Source: an uncultured Muribaculaceae bacterium (GTDB lineage Bacteria; Bacteroidota; Bacteroidia; Bacteroidales; Muribaculaceae). Taken from it: a stretch of DNA of 63,645 nt. Under the pieces are notes generated by a model, which saw only the letters and a program-made list of their open reading frames with translations, searched no databases and had not been told where the DNA came from. The position numbers were made by a program, and so were the translations under genes. Shown here piece by piece: positions 50,824-59,253 of this stretch (the first letter of the stretch is position 1; each line of letters starts with the position of its first letter). The stretch covers positions 1 through 63,645 of the forward strand of contig CAJUDL010000019.1 in the NCBI GenBank assembly GCA_910585285.1, written 5' to 3'.

Positions 50824-51912
50824 ATGAAGACAGCGCTTATTACCGGAGTCACGGGCCAGGACGGCTCGTTCCTTGCCGAATTCTTGCTTGAAAAGGGTTA
50901 TGACGTGCACGGCACTATCCGACGTTCTTCAGTGGACTTCAGGGAGCGCATCGCGCATCTTGAGGGTCACAAGAATTTCCATCTCCACTATGCCGATCTC
51001 GGCGATTCGATGTCAGTGATTCAGGTGCTCAACAAGGTCAGACCCGACGAGATCTACAACCTTGCGGCACAGAGCCACGTGCAGGTGAGCTTCGACTCCC
51101 CGGAGTTCACGGCGGATGTGGACGCAGTGGGCGTGTTGCGTATCCTCGAGGGGGTAAGGCAATGCGGTCTGGCAGAGACCTGCCGCATATACCAGGCTTC
51201 CACCTCAGAGCTCTATGGCAAGGTGGAGGAGGTGCCACAGAACGAGAACACCCCCTTCCATCCCTACAGCCCCTACGCTGTGGCGAAACAGTATGGCTTC
51301 TGGATCGTAAAGGAATACCGCGAGGCATACGGAATGTACTGCTGTTCGGGAATCCTTTTCAATCACGAGTCGGAGCGTCGTGGCGAAACGTTCGTGACGC
51401 GCAAGATCACGCTTGCCGCCGCACGAATTGCACAAGGGAAGCAAGACAAACTCTACCTCGGCAATCTATCCTCGCTTCGCGACTGGGGCTACGCCAGGGA
51501 CTACGTGGAATGCATGTGGCTGATACTGCAGCATGAGACACCTGAGGATTTCGTCATCGCTACCGGCGAACAGCATTCAGTGCGTGAATTCGCCACACTG
51601 GCATTCCGCAACGTCGGCATCGAACTCGAGTGGACTGGCGAGGGTCTTGACGAAAAAGGAATCGACAAAGCCACGGGCAAGGTGCTGGTGGAAGTATCAC
51701 CGGATTTCTACCGTCCCACGGACGTTGTCAACCTGTGGGGCGACCCCACCAAGGCACGCGCAGAACTGGGCTGGAACCCGCAGAAGACCACCTTCGAACA
51801 GCTTGTCAAGATCATGACCGACGCCGACATGGCGAAAGTGGCTGTGGAGAGGGCCTCCGAAAATGTGCGCACAAATCTTGCCGAATTCCTGGAAAAAGGG
51901 ATCGTGAAATAA
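50824..51912 (+). CDS. gmd: GDP-mannose 4,6-dehydratase
   Basis: 362 residues. Rossmann motif GVTGQDGSFLAEFLLEKGYDVHG at the N terminus with RRSS, then HYADLGDSMSVIQVL, NLAAQSHVQVSFDSPEFTADVD, the STSELYGKVEEVPQNE segment holding the catalytic Thr/Ser-Glu pair, YSPYAVAKQYGFW (Tyr-x3-Lys) and FNHESERRGETFVTRKIT. It turns GDP-mannose into GDP-4-keto-6-deoxymannose, the first step to GDP-L-fucose or GDP-rhamnose/perosamine. The partner GDP-fucose synthase (fcl/wcaG) is not in the window. Two GT11 fucosyltransferases in the locus need the product. Followed by a strong terminator, which ends the locus. Confidence 0.97.
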   Translation: MKTALITGVTGQDGSFLAEFLLEKGYDVHGTIRRSSVDFRERIAHLEGHKNFHLHYADLGDSMSVIQVLNKVRPDEIYNLAAQSHVQVSFDSPEFTADVDAVGVLRILEGVRQCGLAETCRIYQASTSELYGKVEEVPQNENTPFHPYSPYAVAKQYGFWIVKEYREAYGMYCCSGILFNHESERRGETFVTRKITLAAARIAQGKQDKLYLGNLSSLRDWGYARDYVECMWLILQHETPEDFVIATGEQHSVREFATLAFRNVGIELEWTGEGLDEKGIDKATGKVLVEVSPDFYRPTDVVNLWGDPTKARAELGWNPQKTTFEQLVKIMTDADMAKVAVERASENVRTNLAEFLEKGIVK

Positions 51913-51955
51913 GCCGGCAAAATACATATAAAGCCGGATATGTATGCTGATGAAG

Positions 51956-51980
51956 AGCCGCCTCAAAAAGGCGGCTTTTC
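51956..51980 (+). terminator. Terminator after gmd (end of the capsule operon)
   Basis: AGCCGCCT (51956-51963) pairs with AGGCGGCT (51969-51976) around a CAAAA loop and is followed by TTTT. It lies 44 bp after the gmd stop. Confidence 0.85.
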
Positions 51981-52120
51981 TGCTATCTGTTTTTATGTTT
52001 AAAAACATAATAATTAATTAAAGAAAAATTTCTTTAATTAATTATTTTTTTGCTAATTTTGCCGCAAATTATGAGAGTCATATCATTCATATTCCATTTT
52101 CCTTAACCTATATTCCCACT

Positions 52121-53515
52121 ATGCTGACGACACTGCTCGTTTTATTCGTTGTAGGCTATCTCGCCATAGCTCTTGAACACCCTCTCCGCGTCGACAAGAC
52201 CGCTTCCGCGCTCCTTCTCGGAATGCTGATGTGGATAATCTATGCCATGGGCGCGGAATCGGTGGTGCCGGTAGTATCCGCCGACAATTTCCGTCATTTC
52301 CTCGACACGCATCCCGCTCTTGCCAACAAGTCGCTGCATGAACAGGCGCTCCAGTATGTGCTCAACGTGGATATCGTGGAGCATCTCGGTGACATCATGC
52401 AGACGCTTCTCTTCCTAATCGGAGCTATGACCATCGTGGAGATGGTTGACGTACACGGCGGTTTCCGTGTGATTACCGACCATATCAACACACGCGACAA
52501 GAAAAAACTCCTCTGGATCATCAGTTTCGTGACATTCTTCATGTCGGCGATCCTCGACAACCTCACCACATCGATCGTGATGCTCATGCTTCTGCGAAAA
52601 CTTATCACTCAGAAAGAAGAGCGCTGGCTCTACGCCGGAATGATCATCATTGCGGCAAACAGCGGCGGCGCATGGAGCCCGATCGGCGACATCACCACCA
52701 TCATGCTCTGGGTCAGCGGCAACATCACGGCGCCGGCGTTGCTGTCGTTTGTGCTTGTGCCTTCATTAGTGTCGATGATTCTCCCTCTGATCATCATCAG
52801 CAGAAAGCTGAAAGGCGATCTTCCTCCCCGCGACACTGTGGTTGAGAAAAATTCTTTCATCACCGCAGGGCAACGCGCCACAATGTTCTATCTCGGCGTG
52901 GGAGGACTGATATTCGTGCCTATATTCAAATCAATCACTCACCTGCCACCGTTCGTTGGGATGCTTTTCGTGCTCGGCGCACTTTGGGTGTTCACCGAAA
53001 TCTTCTATAACTCAAAGATGCTCGAGCAGGCGCGTGAGCTTCGTCTGCCGAAGGTCATCTCTCGCGTCGACATGCCTTCGATCCTTTTCTTCCTCGGAAT
53101 CCTGATGGCGGTGGCTGTGCTTCAAAGCACGGGAATACTCTCCGACATAGCGGCTTATCTCGATGAGGAGATACACAACGTCTACTGGATCGGACTGGTT
53201 CTTGGCGTACTTTCTTCGATCGTAGACAATGTTCCGCTAGTTGCCGGCGTTATGGGTATGTATCCCGTCGCTGATCCGGCTGCCACAGGATATGTCGCAA
53301 ATTTCGTGATCGACGGCACATTTTGGGAACTGATGTCTTACTGCGCCGGTGTCGGGGGTTCAATCCTCATCATCGGTTCGGCTGCAGGTGTGATTGCGAT
53401 GGGACTTGAGAAAATCAGTTTCGGCTGGTACATGAAGAATTTCACCTGGGTTGCCTTCCTCGGATACATCGCCGGAGCCGGCATATACGCCCTCGAAAAA
53501 TTCATTTTTTGCTAA
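52121..53515 (+). CDS. nhaD: NhaD family sodium:proton antiporter
   Basis: 464 residues with about twelve membrane helices. NhaD features: FLIGAMTIVEMVDVHGGF, FVTFFMSAILDNLTTSIVMLMLL (ion site with Asp and Thr), IIIAANSGGAWSPIGDITTIMLWV, and in the second repeat IVDNVPLVAGVMGM and GVGGSILIIGSAAGVIAMGL. It exchanges Na+ for H+ across the inner membrane. A TAATTTTG -7 box lies at 52054-52061, about 60 bp before the ATG, with no clear -33 box. Confidence 0.95.
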   Translation: MLTTLLVLFVVGYLAIALEHPLRVDKTASALLLGMLMWIIYAMGAESVVPVVSADNFRHFLDTHPALANKSLHEQALQYVLNVDIVEHLGDIMQTLLFLIGAMTIVEMVDVHGGFRVITDHINTRDKKKLLWIISFVTFFMSAILDNLTTSIVMLMLLRKLITQKEERWLYAGMIIIAANSGGAWSPIGDITTIMLWVSGNITAPALLSFVLVPSLVSMILPLIIISRKLKGDLPPRDTVVEKNSFITAGQRATMFYLGVGGLIFVPIFKSITHLPPFVGMLFVLGALWVFTEIFYNSKMLEQARELRLPKVISRVDMPSILFFLGILMAVAVLQSTGILSDIAAYLDEEIHNVYWIGLVLGVLSSIVDNVPLVAGVMGMYPVADPAATGYVANFVIDGTFWELMSYCAGVGGSILIIGSAAGVIAMGLEKISFGWYMKNFTWVAFLGYIAGAGIYALEKFIFC

Positions 53516-53519
53516 TAAT

Positions 53520-54671
53520 ATGAACATCGGATTCGACGGAAAAAGAGCCGTGTCAAACATGACCGGACTCGGGAACTACTCAAGACTCGTAATTGAACGC
53601 CTTGCGCTTGAAAACCCGCAGGACAAGCTCCTTGTCTATACACCCGCAATGCGCGACAATCCACGTCTGGAGGCAATCCGCTCTGCCCATAATGTCGAGT
53701 TCCGACTTCCTCCTCCTCAGGGCTTCAAGGGAAGCCTCTGGCGAACATTCGGCATATCCAACAACCTGAAAGCTGACAAGGTTGACATATTTCACGGCTT
53801 AAGCAATGAACTGCCTCTGAACATCCGCAAGAGCGGAGTGCCGTCGGTAGTGACGATGCACGATGTCATCTACCGCACGATGCCGGAATGCTACAAACCT
53901 ATCGACCGCAAGCTTTATGACTTCAAATACGGCTCGTCTTGCCGCAACGCCGACCGCATCATCGCCGTGAGCGAACGAACGAAGCAGGATGTCGTGAAGT
54001 TTTACGGAGTAGATCCCGACAGGATCGACGTAATATACCAGGGCTGCGATGAATCATTCAGACGCATCTGGAGCGCGGACGAACTCTCCGCGCTCCGGAA
54101 ACGTCTCAACCTGCCGGAGAAATATATCCTGCAGGTGGGCACCATCGAACGTCGCAAGAATCTGGAACTGACAGTGAAGGCCCTCCCCTCGTTGCCAATG
54201 GATATTGAATTGGTGGTTGTAGGCAGAGACCATCACGGCTATAAGAAAGTGGTTGAGGATGTTGCCCGCGAATTGGGAGTAACAGAGCGCATCCGCTATT
54301 ACGAGGGTCTTGACTTCAAAGACCTCCCGGGCGTGAACCAGGCAGCAGAGGTGATTGCCTACCCTTCGCGATATGAAGGATTCGGGATTCCGGTGGTGGA
54401 AGGTCTGGAGAGCAGGCGTCCTGTTGTGGCGGCTACCGGTTCTTGCCTTGAAGAGGCTGGCGGACCGGAAACCCTCTATGTCGATCCTGATTCTCCCAAC
54501 GACATGGCAGCGGCATTGATTGCCACTCTTCGCGGAGGACGTGAGATCGACGACATGATTGCTGCCGGGAAAGAATATGCCGCCCGTTTCGACAAACGCT
54601 GCATGGCAACCGACATCAAAGCCACCTACGAAAAAGCGATAGAATCCTTCCAAAAAAATTTGCATAAATGA
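53520..54671 (+). CDS. Glycosyltransferase family 4
   Basis: 383 residues from MNIGFDGKRAVSNMTGLGNYSRL, which starts 4 bp after the nhaD stop. GT4 pattern: VPSVVTMHDVIYRTMPECYK, EKYILQVGTIERRKNLELTVKALPSL near residue 205, PMDIELVVVGRDHHGYKK, and EGLDFKDLPGVNQAAEVIAYPSRYEGFGIPVVEGLESRRPVVAATGSCLEEAGGP with the E-x7-E pair. Its base use matches the backbone, so it is not part of the variable capsule block. Likely a lipopolysaccharide or other core glycan enzyme. Confidence 0.9.
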   Translation: MNIGFDGKRAVSNMTGLGNYSRLVIERLALENPQDKLLVYTPAMRDNPRLEAIRSAHNVEFRLPPPQGFKGSLWRTFGISNNLKADKVDIFHGLSNELPLNIRKSGVPSVVTMHDVIYRTMPECYKPIDRKLYDFKYGSSCRNADRIIAVSERTKQDVVKFYGVDPDRIDVIYQGCDESFRRIWSADELSALRKRLNLPEKYILQVGTIERRKNLELTVKALPSLPMDIELVVVGRDHHGYKKVVEDVARELGVTERIRYYEGLDFKDLPGVNQAAEVIAYPSRYEGFGIPVVEGLESRRPVVAATGSCLEEAGGPETLYVDPDSPNDMAAALIATLRGGREIDDMIAAGKEYAARFDKRCMATDIKATYEKAIESFQKNLHK

Positions 54672-54690
54672 AAATTTATGCGTAACTTTG
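54659..54690 (+). promoter_or_regulatory. Consensus promoter of tRNA-Ser
   Basis: TTTG (54659-54662) and TAACTTTG (54683-54690) are spaced by 20 bp. The -33 box overlaps the end of the preceding glycosyltransferase gene. The spacer is a perfect small palindrome (CATAAAT-GAAA-ATTTATG), which may also slow readthrough from upstream. Confidence 0.75.
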
Positions 54691-54704
54691 CATCCGCAAT
54701 CCAA

Positions 54705-54789
54705 GGAGAGATGGCAGAGTGGTCGATCGCGGCGGTCTTGAAAACCGTTGAGGGTAACACCTCCGGGGGTTCGAATCCCTCTCTCTCCG
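54705..54789 (+). tRNA. tRNA-Ser (anticodon UGA)
   Basis: A complete 85-nt cloverleaf with the long variable arm of class II tRNAs. Acceptor GGAGAGA (54705-54711) pairs with TCTCTCC (54782-54788); the anticodon arm is GCGGT-CTTGAAA-ACCGT, so the anticodon is UGA and it reads UCA/UCG serine codons; the variable arm is GAGGGTAACACCTC; the T arm is GGGGG-TTCGAAT-CCCTC. The CCA tail is not fully encoded (GCA follows). Own promoter just upstream and terminator just downstream. Confidence 0.97.
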
Positions 54790-54803
54790 CAATAAATAAA
54801 GAC

Positions 54804-54838
54804 AAATCCGCTGTAAGCCAATAACTTACAGCGGATTT
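54804..54838 (+). terminator. Terminator of tRNA-Ser
   Basis: A perfect 14-bp stem (54804-54817 with 54825-54838) around CCAATAA, with T-rich sequence after. From here to 55034 I see no gene or clear signal. Confidence 0.85.
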
Positions 54839-55034
54839 TATTTTATATACATACAAATCATCGTACAATCCACTACTCATGAAGCCTCATATGAGTATGC
54901 CTTATAACTCAGGTAACGATGTAGGCAATTTGAACTGTCGCAAAATTTGCGACAGCTAGAGATCTTGAATTCATGTAATGAAACAACAATAATCACGACT
55001 GGAGCGTTAAAATACTGACAAATACCACTGTGAT

Positions 55035-55322
55035 ATGCAAAGGAATCTTGAAAATTATAAAGGGCAGAGGCAGAACGAAATTGACAAGTTGTATCAAACA
55101 CGAGCTAACCTGAGATTGAAATATGCAGCCTTAGGCGTGGTGGGAGTAGCTTGCATTCTTATGTTGATCCTGGCATTCTGCATGGATTTCATCTCTTTGG
55201 GGATAGCCCTCTTCCTGAGAGGGTGCGTGGGATTATGCACCTTAGCATTCGTAATAATGATTGCAATCCTCATGTATCGTGTACATCGCGACTATTTCCG
55301 CCAACACACAGATAAACCCTGA
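55035..55322 (+). CDS. Small two-helix membrane protein of unknown function
   Basis: 95 residues. A charged N-terminal 30 residues (MQRNLENYKGQRQNEIDKLYQTRANLRLKY) likely form a coiled-coil helix. Two membrane helices follow (AALGVVGVACILMLILAFCMDFISL and IALFLRGCVGLCTLAFVIMIAILMY), and then a basic tail (RVHRDYFRQHTDKP). I do not recognise a family. It stands alone and is convergent with the 55388 gene. Confidence 0.55.
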   Translation: MQRNLENYKGQRQNEIDKLYQTRANLRLKYAALGVVGVACILMLILAFCMDFISLGIALFLRGCVGLCTLAFVIMIAILMYRVHRDYFRQHTDKP

Positions 55323-55387
55323 TGCCAATCAGGCATGAAAGCAAAAGGTATATATCCGGCAGTGATAAAGATGGCAATTGCCAGCGG

Positions 55388-56920
55388 TTAAACTTCATAT
55401 GACTCCGTGCCGCTGTGGGAGCCTACGACCTTGCGGTCCACCTCTTCCTGTGTGGTGCTCGTGCTGGTCTCATGATATTTGCATTTCTTGCAATAGAAGT
55501 GGTTGAGATAGAACGTTACAAAGTATGTCACTTCAAAATCGATATAGCGGTAAGTGTCATGACGCCGCTTATGGTTACGCACATCCTTCTTGGAGACGGT
55601 TTTAGATCCGTCACTCCATTTGGTAGTCACTTCTGTCCATGTCTGGTAACGCTCGTCATGGGTAGAGAGAAGTTTGTCGCGCTTAATGTCGGAGCCCTTC
55701 ATATATTTGGTATCAGTGACCTCATCATGATCAAATTCAATGCTTTCGATATGCTTGCATTGCGGACAACGCTGATGCGGCACATAATCATCAAGATATT
55801 CCGTTGCCCAGCGAAGGCAGTAGTAACTTACGGGAATCACAAGCAGCGTGAAGAACCAGTGCATACCCCATCCCATCAATGCCACCATCCATATCCCGGT
55901 GTACAGCACCGTAGCCGTCATCATTATAAGCTTCAGCATCCGGTTGTTTAGTGGCTTGAACACTATCGGATACGCTATCAGCCATCCCATAAGGAGAGTC
56001 GGCAAGGAGGGAACGAGCAGATACCACACTGCGAGCGCCAGCAGCCCCACCACAAGCAGCACATATATATACCATGGAGTCGCCTTGCCGGTATGGTTCG
56101 ATGGAGTGCCGTACGAGTCACTTTTCGTAAGCAAACGGATCAGCGGCATTGATATCACCCCATCGGCAAGAGGATTGCCGAGCAACCAGCTGTTTTTCGC
56201 TTTCGATTTCAACAAATCATACGAAAAACCGGTGGCGAGTCCCTGACTGTCGAATGCAATTGCCGGTGTGTAGATCTTTCCGTCGGGTCCATAAGCGTAT
56301 ATGCGGAATTCAGCTTCTTTGCTGCCATCTGCGTTGACAATCACATCGTATGCCATGCCGAATTTCTTCTCAATCTCCTCAAGTGTCTTTCCCTTGCATT
56401 TTTCCAACGTTCTCTGCGTTGTTATCGAAGTGGAGGCATTGTTGAGAAGGTTGTAGTCTTCCCATCCTTCACAAATGGGGGCAAAATCCTCACCCTTCAA
56501 TTCAAGTTCTTCACCCTTGGCGGTGCGCGCCTTGTATTCATGCACGTAATGTGATTTGCCAATATATTCGGGAACCAGGCTGACGATCGTGTCTCCTTTG
56601 TTGTCGCCATCAACTACGAGCTGCCGGATCGGTAACTGCGACGCGTCAAGTTCACCGCGGTCGCCGCGCTGCGTCTCCACCAACACATCCTGATGAGTGG
56701 TCAGTCGCGTAAAACCAAGGATGCGGAGGCTGTCTCCTTTGGCAAGGTTCACGAAAGTAGTATCACCGTTTATAACTACCGGCAGTTTCTGATTCGAATC
56801 CAATGCGATCATCTGTCCGCCTGTTTTCAGTTGATTGTTGATAGTGCTCAGATCAGCAATCAGCAATCCGAGCGATACCAGGAATATTATCCCGCAAAGC
56901 CTTGTATAAAAATGTCTCAT
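55388..56920 (-). CDS. Membrane protein of unknown function with zinc-ribbon-like C-terminal region
   Basis: 510 residues from MRHFYTRLCGIIFLVSLGLLIADL, with in-frame ATGs also at 56947 and 56962. One N-terminal helix is followed by a 270-residue extracytoplasmic domain (SH3-like stretch LDSNQKLPVVINGDTTFVNL) and then helices at about 290-370 (YIYVLLVVGLLALAVWYLLV, LIAYPIVFKPLNNRMLKLI, MVALMGWGMHWFFTLLVIPVSYY). The C terminus has two Cys pairs, CPQCKHIE and YCKKCKYHE, likely one zinc site, set in charged sequence, and it ends SHSGTESYEV. No known enzyme motif. Family not recognised. Confidence 0.65.
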   Translation of the reverse strand: MRHFYTRLCGIIFLVSLGLLIADLSTINNQLKTGGQMIALDSNQKLPVVINGDTTFVNLAKGDSLRILGFTRLTTHQDVLVETQRGDRGELDASQLPIRQLVVDGDNKGDTIVSLVPEYIGKSHYVHEYKARTAKGEELELKGEDFAPICEGWEDYNLLNNASTSITTQRTLEKCKGKTLEEIEKKFGMAYDVIVNADGSKEAEFRIYAYGPDGKIYTPAIAFDSQGLATGFSYDLLKSKAKNSWLLGNPLADGVISMPLIRLLTKSDSYGTPSNHTGKATPWYIYVLLVVGLLALAVWYLLVPSLPTLLMGWLIAYPIVFKPLNNRMLKLIMMTATVLYTGIWMVALMGWGMHWFFTLLVIPVSYYCLRWATEYLDDYVPHQRCPQCKHIESIEFDHDEVTDTKYMKGSDIKRDKLLSTHDERYQTWTEVTTKWSDGSKTVSKKDVRNHKRRHDTYRYIDFEVTYFVTFYLNHFYCKKCKYHETSTSTTQEEVDRKVVGSHSGTESYEV

Positions 56921-57047
56921 GTATCGGTAAGTTTTATCAATATTCATTATATGGATATGCAAAATAACGAAAACCTTCCGGCAAATCAGTCACAATACGT
57001 AAATTTCTAATTGCAAAAAGTAAATTTACTCAAAAAATTTATTTGAT

Positions 57048-58298
57048 ATGACGACTACAATAAAAGTCAGATTCCGTCCTTCACGCCAAGGAAAGGAGGG
57101 CGAAATCTATTACCAGCTCTACCACGGCACAAAAACAAAAGTCATGCGCACACATTACCGTGTCTTCACCGATGAATGGAATGCAAAATCACAAACGGTA
57201 GTAATAAACAAACTCAATCCGCGCCGAAACCATATTTTAACATTGCGAGAAAGGATTCAAACGGATATGGCTTTATTCAAAAAAATCATTCACAACCTGG
57301 ACACCGACAACATTTCTTTTACCTGCCGGGACATTGCTGATGAATTTGAAAAATACACAAGCGAATACTCCCTGACAAACTACATGGAAAACATCATCTC
57401 AAAACTCCATCAGAACGGAAAGATCCGCACTTCCGAAACCTACCGCGCCGCCCTCAACAGTTTCATAAAGTATTACGGACACAAAAGCATACGGCTCGAC
57501 AATATCACCCGCGAACTAATTGAGGGATACGAAGGGTGGCTCAGGCATCATGGACTTACACTCAATACAATATCCTTTTACATGAGGATATTGCGCGCCA
57601 CCTACAACCGCGCCGTGGAAGAAAACATCATCGACAACAAATCCCCTTTCAAACACGTATACACGGGCATCGACAAGACCACAAAACGAGCCGTGCACAT
57701 CTCGTCAATCCGCAAGATATACACACTTGACCTGCACCATTTTCCCAGACTCGATTTTGCCCGCGACATGTTTCTGATGAGTTTCTTTCTGCGAGGAATG
57801 AGCTTTGTGGATATGGCTTTTCTCCGCAAGACAGATCTCCGAAACGGTTATTTGTCTTACCGCCGCAGAAAAACAGGGCAGCTGCTACATATCAAATGGA
57901 CCGACGAAATGCAACGGATTCTCAACAAATATCCCAAGAACGAGTCGTGCTACCTCCTCCCTCTGATACGCCGCGAAGGCGCCGGCGAAATATACGCCTA
58001 TCGAAACATGAGTTATAATATAAACCGCTGCCTGAAAGAGATAGCAAGTATGACAGGGATGGAACTTCCTTTGACAATGTATGTGGCACGTCATAGCTGG
58101 GCATCCGCCGCTAAAACCAACGGAATACCGATAAGCGTGATAAGCGAAGGGATGGGACACGACTCAGAATCAACGACACGCATATATCTGGCATCGCTCG
58201 ACACATCAGTGGTTGACCGCGCCAACTCCGTAATCCTCAAATCGCTAAAGATAGGTTCATCACAAAACCAAGCAATGCACACATTTGTTAAAAGTTAA
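57048..58298 (+). CDS. Tyrosine recombinase (site-specific integrase), intact
   Basis: 416 residues with three domains: an arm-binding N terminus (TTTIKVRFRPSRQGKEGEIYY ... MRTHYRVFTDEWN), a SAM-like core (SLTNYMENIISKLHQNGK ... LRHHGLTLNTISFYMRIL) and the catalytic domain. Active-site residues: Arg in FLRGMSFVDMAFLRKTDL, YVARHSWASAAKTNG, and GHDSESTTRIYLASLDTSVV with the nucleophile Tyr. It resembles the broken capsule recombinase at 18316 in its core and catalytic parts but carries the extra arm domain, like the integrases of Bacteroidetes elements and shufflons. No attachment site, cargo or inverted repeats were seen around it. It could act in trans. Confidence 0.92.
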   Translation: MTTTIKVRFRPSRQGKEGEIYYQLYHGTKTKVMRTHYRVFTDEWNAKSQTVVINKLNPRRNHILTLRERIQTDMALFKKIIHNLDTDNISFTCRDIADEFEKYTSEYSLTNYMENIISKLHQNGKIRTSETYRAALNSFIKYYGHKSIRLDNITRELIEGYEGWLRHHGLTLNTISFYMRILRATYNRAVEENIIDNKSPFKHVYTGIDKTTKRAVHISSIRKIYTLDLHHFPRLDFARDMFLMSFFLRGMSFVDMAFLRKTDLRNGYLSYRRRKTGQLLHIKWTDEMQRILNKYPKNESCYLLPLIRREGAGEIYAYRNMSYNINRCLKEIASMTGMELPLTMYVARHSWASAAKTNGIPISVISEGMGHDSESTTRIYLASLDTSVVDRANSVILKSLKIGSSQNQAMHTFVKS

Positions 58299-58353
58299 AA
58301 CGACTGCAACTGTATTTTTTATAAAGATAGAGCTGCACATAACTGAATCCACT

Positions 58354-59151
58354 ATGAAATTCCCTGCAATACTTTTTGGGGCGTTTTGCGCCTTGTTTTC
58401 TTGTAGCGCGAATGCTCAGATGCTCGCGCCTGGAATTAACGACGACTACTCTCGCCATATTTTCCGCGACCCCATTACCGTCTCCATGCCTTACCGCATG
58501 CTTTCCCCCGAAAAAATAAAAGAGGGAAAGAAATATCCTCTCGTGCTTTTCCTTCACGGATCCGGAGAACGGGGAGATGACAATGAGAGCCAGCTCTCTG
58601 TCGGTGCCAATATCTTCTCAAATCCTGCCAATAGGGAGATTTTCGAAGCATTCGTGGTATTTCCTCAATGCAATGAGCGCACATGGACCGGAAAAATCGA
58701 CCAACGCACATTCATGCCAGGAGCTCCGATCCCCGAAGAATCACCCACAGAACGGTCTCTGATGAATCTTTTGGATACGATAGTGACGAAAAACCCCGTA
58801 GACACCGACAGGATCTATATCATCGGAGTGTCGATGGGAGCAATTGCCGCATATGATCTTGCATGCCGTTATCCGGAAAGATTTGCAGCAGTCGTTCCCA
58901 TTTGCGGAGCCGTGAACCCAAACAGACTTAAAGACGCAAAAAATGTAAAATTTTATATCTTCCACGGCGAGAAGGATGAAGAGATACCCGTTATAAGCAG
59001 CCGCACCGCATACCGTGCGCTCAAAGATGCCGGCGCAGACGTGGAATATTCCGAGATTTCATGCGTCGGACACGAATGCTGGCCTTGGGCTTTCAACTAC
59101 CCCACTCTTCTGCCATGGCTCTTCTCCAAGTCTCGCACAACTGCATTTTAG
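58354..59151 (+). CDS. Secreted esterase / feruloyl- or polyhydroxybutyrate-depolymerase-like alpha/beta hydrolase
   Basis: 265 residues from MKFPAILFGAFCALFSCSANAQ (signal peptide); the frame opens earlier at 58285. Alpha/beta-hydrolase features: YPLVLFLHGSGERGDDN (oxyanion loop), the nucleophile elbow IIGVSMGAIAAYDLA (Ser about residue 160), HGEKDEEIPV (Asp) and SCVGHECWPWAFN (His). Similar Bacteroidetes proteins act on glycan side-chain esters. It follows the integrase by 56 bp on the same strand. Confidence 0.88.
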   Translation: MKFPAILFGAFCALFSCSANAQMLAPGINDDYSRHIFRDPITVSMPYRMLSPEKIKEGKKYPLVLFLHGSGERGDDNESQLSVGANIFSNPANREIFEAFVVFPQCNERTWTGKIDQRTFMPGAPIPEESPTERSLMNLLDTIVTKNPVDTDRIYIIGVSMGAIAAYDLACRYPERFAAVVPICGAVNPNRLKDAKNVKFYIFHGEKDEEIPVISSRTAYRALKDAGADVEYSEISCVGHECWPWAFNYPTLLPWLFSKSRTTAF

Positions 59152-59204
59152 ACCAAAATTATGTAAAATCCGACCAATAATTCATTAAGTTGGATTTTTT
59201 TTGC

Positions 59205-59212
59205 TAATTTTG
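59205..59212 (+). promoter_or_regulatory. Possible -7 box for the ammonia-lyase operon
   Basis: TAATTTTG matches TAnnTTTG, 42 bp before the ATG at 59254. No clear TTTG lies 19-21 bp upstream, so the call is tentative. Confidence 0.4.
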
Positions 59213-59253
59213 TAGGATATATGTAGCGCATAGCGCAGTTTAATAGTTTTATC

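Noticed and set aside
53451..53520. Longer N terminus for the GT4 gene overlapping nhaD
   Set aside because: The extra residues lie within nhaD in another frame and lack similarity to GT4 starts; MNIGFDGKRAV is the standard first strand.
57048..58298. Integrated mobile element marked by the intact integrase
   Set aside because: No attachment repeats, mobilisation, replication or phage genes are seen on either side, and the nearby tRNA-Ser end is not duplicated.
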